Assembly: GCA_020847075.1 (NCBI GenBank)
Contig: JADLCS010000081.1
Span: 1 to 34,523 of the forward strand
Source: Gammaproteobacteria bacterium
Lineage (GTDB): Bacteria > Pseudomonadota > Gammaproteobacteria > SZUA-140
Direction: 5' to 3'
DNA length: 34,523 nt
The notes beneath the pieces were generated by a model. The model saw only the letters and a program-made list of their open reading frames with translations. It ran no database searches and was not told where the DNA came from. Positions 32,369-34,523 of the stretch are shown here, in pieces (positions within the stretch are counted from its first letter, which is position 1; every line of letters begins with the position of its first letter). The translations under genes were made by a program, and so were the position numbers.

Positions 32369-34294
32369 ATGTCGACAGTCACTCTTCCAGACAAGAGTCA
32401 GCGCAGTTACGACCACCCGGTCAGCGTGGCCGAGGTGGCCGCGTCCATCGGACCGGGCCTGGCGAAGGCGGCGCTGGCCGGCCGCGTCGACGGGCGTCTG
32501 GTCGACACCTCCTTCGTCATCGAGGGCGAGGCCGAACTCGCCATCGTGACCGAGCGCGATCCCGACGGCCTCGATATCATCCGCCATTCCTGCGCCCATC
32601 TGCTGGCCCAGGCCGTCAAGGCGCTGTTCCCGCAGGCGCAGGTGACCATCGGCCCGGTCATCGAGGATGGTTTTTACTACGACTTCGCCTTCGAGCGCAG
32701 CTTCACCCCGGAGGACCTGGCGGCGATCGAACGCAAGATGACGGAGATCGCCGGCGAAGACTTCCCGGTGACCCGGTCGGTGATGCGGCGGGAGGAGGCG
32801 ATCGATTTCTTCCGCGCCATGGGCGAGGAGTACAAGGCGCGCATCATCGAGGATATCCCGGCCGGGGAGCAGATCTCGCTCTACCGGCAGGCCGAATTCA
32901 TCGACCTGTGCCGCGGCCCCCACGTGCCGAGCACCGGCCGCCTCAAGGCCTTCAAGCTGACCAAGGTGGCAGGCGCCTACTGGCGCGGCGACTCCCGCAA
33001 CGAGATGCTGCAGCGCATCTACGGTACCGCGTGGGCGAACAAGAAGGACCTGGCCGATTACCTCCATCGCCTGGAGGAGGCCGAGAAGCGCGACCATCGC
33101 AAGATCGGCAAGCAGCTCGGGCTGTTCCACCAGCAGGAAGAGGCTCCGGGCATGGTGTTCTGGCACGACCACGGCTGGACCATCTACCGCACGGTGGAGG
33201 AGTACATCCGCAGCCTGCTGCGCGAGCACGGCTACCAGGAGGTGCGTACGCCGCAGGTGGTCGACCGTTCGCTGTGGGAGAAGTCCGGCCACTGGGACAA
33301 GTTCGCCAGCGGCATGTTCACCACCCATGTGGAGAACCGCGATTACGCCATCAAGCCGATGAACTGCCCCTGCCACGTGCAGATCTTCAACCAGGGCCTG
33401 AAGAGTTACCGCGACCTGCCGCTGCGGCTGGCCGAGTTCGGTTCCTGTCATCGCAACGAGCCCTCGGGTACGCTGCACGGGCTGATGCGGCTGCGCAATT
33501 TCGTCCAGGACGACGCCCATATCTTCTGCACCGAGGACCAGATCCAGGACGAGGTATCGGCCTTCATGGACATGCTGTTCGGGGCCTACGCCGACTTCGG
33601 GTTCGAGCATGTCCTGGTCAAGCTCTCGACGCGGCCGCCGAACCGGGTCGGGGACGATGCCGTCTGGGACAAGGCCGAGCATGCCCTGGAACGGGCGCTG
33701 AATCACCGCGGCCTGGAGTGGGACCTGCAGCCCGGGGAGGGCGCCTTTTACGGCCCCAAGATCGAATTCTCGCTCAAGGACTGCATCGGGCGGGTCTGGC
33801 AGTGCGGCACGATCCAGGTCGATTTCTCCATGCCGGGTCGCCTGGGCGCCAGTTATATCGCCGAGGACAGCAGCCGGCAGGTCCCGGTCATGCTGCATCG
33901 GGCGATCCTGGGCTCGCTGGAGCGGTTTATCGCCATTCTGCTGGAGGAGCACGCGGGCGCCCTGCCGCTGTGGCTGGCCCCGGTGCAGGCGGCGGTCCTG
34001 AATATCACCGACCGGCAGGCGGAATATGCCGCCCGGGCGACGGCCTTCCTGCGAAAATCCGGCCTCAGGGTCGTGACGGACTTGAGAAATGAGAAAATAG
34101 GCTTTAAAATCCGCGAGCATACGCTACAGCGTGTGCCTTATCTGCTGGTCGTGGGCGACCGCGAGATGAGCGAGGAGACCGTGGCCGTGCGTGCGCGGGA
34201 CGGCAAGGATCTGGGCAGCCTGTCGTTACAGGCCTGTGCGGATCGCTTGATGTCCGAGAGCGTGCGCCGCGGCCGCGCTGTTTTACAGGCATAG
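32369..34294 (+). CDS. thrS: threonyl-tRNA synthetase
   Basis: Charges tRNA-Thr. The 641-residue length compares with 642 in E. coli. The protein has an N-terminal TGS domain (1-61) and an editing domain with H73, H77, C181 and H185, the set that hydrolyses Ser-tRNA-Thr. The class II core has zinc ligands C333 (MNCPCH), H384 (DDAHIF) and H510 (MLHRAILG), and the C-terminal anticodon-binding domain begins near [11 protein letters not shown]. The ATG at 32369 matches the family start; the frame is open upstream through the tRNA. No good Shine-Dalgarno is present. infC follows after 16 bp, the usual thrS-infC order. Confidence 0.98.
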   Translation: MSTVTLPDKSQRSYDHPVSVAEVAASIGPGLAKAALAGRVDGRLVDTSFVIEGEAELAIVTERDPDGLDIIRHSCAHLLAQAVKALFPQAQVTIGPVIEDGFYYDFAFERSFTPEDLAAIERKMTEIAGEDFPVTRSVMRREEAIDFFRAMGEEYKARIIEDIPAGEQISLYRQAEFIDLCRGPHVPSTGRLKAFKLTKVAGAYWRGDSRNEMLQRIYGTAWANKKDLADYLHRLEEAEKRDHRKIGKQLGLFHQQEEAPGMVFWHDHGWTIYRTVEEYIRSLLREHGYQEVRTPQVVDRSLWEKSGHWDKFASGMFTTHVENRDYAIKPMNCPCHVQIFNQGLKSYRDLPLRLAEFGSCHRNEPSGTLHGLMRLRNFVQDDAHIFCTEDQIQDEVSAFMDMLFGAYADFGFEHVLVKLSTRPPNRVGDDAVWDKAEHALERALNHRGLEWDLQPGEGAFYGPKIEFSLKDCIGRVWQCGTIQVDFSMPGRLGASYIAEDSSRQVPVMLHRAILGSLERFIAILLEEHAGALPLWLAPVQAAVLNITDRQAEYAARATAFLRKSGLRVVTDLRNEKIGFKIREHTLQRVPYLLVVGDREMSEETVAVRARDGKDLGSLSLQACADRLMSESVRRGRAVLQA

Positions 34295-34310
34295 TGCGGA
34301 GGAACGGGTT

Positions 34311-34523
34311 ATAGCCGCTGATAAAGATTTACGCTTGAACGATGCGATCACCGCGCCGAAGGTCCGCCTCATCGGCGCCGATGGCGAGCAGGTAGGCGTA
34401 GTGCCTCTGGCGGAGGCGAACCGGCAGGCGGAAGAGGCCGAGCTGGATCTGGTGGAGGTGTCGCCGAACGCGGATCCGCCGGTGTGCCGGGTGATGGACT
34501 ACGGCAAGTATCTGTTCGAGGAA
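34311..34523 (+). CDS. infC: translation initiation factor IF-3, 5' part, probable AUA start
   Basis: The first 71 codons ([28 protein letters not shown] ... [26 protein letters not shown]) match the IF-3 N-terminal domain; the gene runs off the window. No ATG, GTG or TTG lies at the expected position. A strong GGAGG (34298-34302) is followed 8 bases later by ATA (34311-34313), directly before the conserved AADK. E. coli infC begins with AUU and is autoregulated because IF-3 rejects such codons; AUA would serve the same purpose here. A GTT at 34308 is the only nearby alternative and is less plausible. The downstream rpmI, rplT and pheST are expected outside the window. Confidence 0.9.
   Translation, partial: MAADKDLRLNDAITAPKVRLIGADGEQVGVVPLAEANRQAEEAELDLVEVSPNADPPVCRVMDYGKYLFEE

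Overview
The window is a GC-rich (about two thirds G+C by eye) stretch of gammaproteobacterial chromosome. The case rests on DksA, CsiV, a methylthioinosine phosphorylase, thrS-infC, an smc...ligA pair and the mfd neighbourhood, all with gammaproteobacterial protein features or gene order. A CbbY-type phosphatase and a D-ribulokinase-type sugar kinase hint at a Calvin-cycle autotroph, for example in or near Chromatiales or Acidiferrobacterales. That placement is inference; no rRNA or RuBisCO gene is present.

Layout: 2-1633, the 3' part of a low-GC surface beta-propeller (FG-GAP) protein, compositionally foreign. 1672-5439, acs, dksA and cbbY. 5432-9789, an aminotransferase, cysZ, a ribulokinase-like FGGY kinase and queF. 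10007-16111, smc and ligA, separated by a 573-bp repeat island where zipA normally sits. 16197-18154, HGPRT, methylthioinosine phosphorylase and csiV. 18353-20881, def and a NarL-type response regulator/PAS histidine kinase pair. 21037-25191, mfd and an Smr-domain gene. 25305-28843, tRNA-Asn, a TPR-sulfotransferase, a secreted protein with a TolA/TonB-like C-terminal domain, and a small cysteine-rich protein behind sigma-54-like and sigma-28-like promoter sequences. 28856-34523, an aspartate aminotransferase, uvrB, tRNA-Val, thrS and the start of infC, which appears to begin with AUA.

Most genes are housekeeping: genome maintenance (smc, ligA, mfd, uvrB, smr), translation (thrS, infC, def, two tRNAs, queF), transcription control (dksA, two-component pair), purine salvage (the phosphorylase releases hypoxanthine and the adjacent HGPRT recycles it) and acetate/sulfate uptake (acs, cysZ).

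The most unusual layer is non-coding. Three families of inverted repeats (cores GGGGACAGA, GTAGGTTGGGCTGA and GTGGGCAC) recur in intergenic gaps. They appear in the same order and orientation at 9061-9350 and 13576-13836, with further GGGGACAGA copies at 3753-3820, 13933-14044 and 18245-18307. They resemble REP/REPIN elements mobilised in trans by RAYT (Y1-type) transposases, but no transposase is in the window. I saw no CRISPR array, prophage, complete insertion sequence or defence system.
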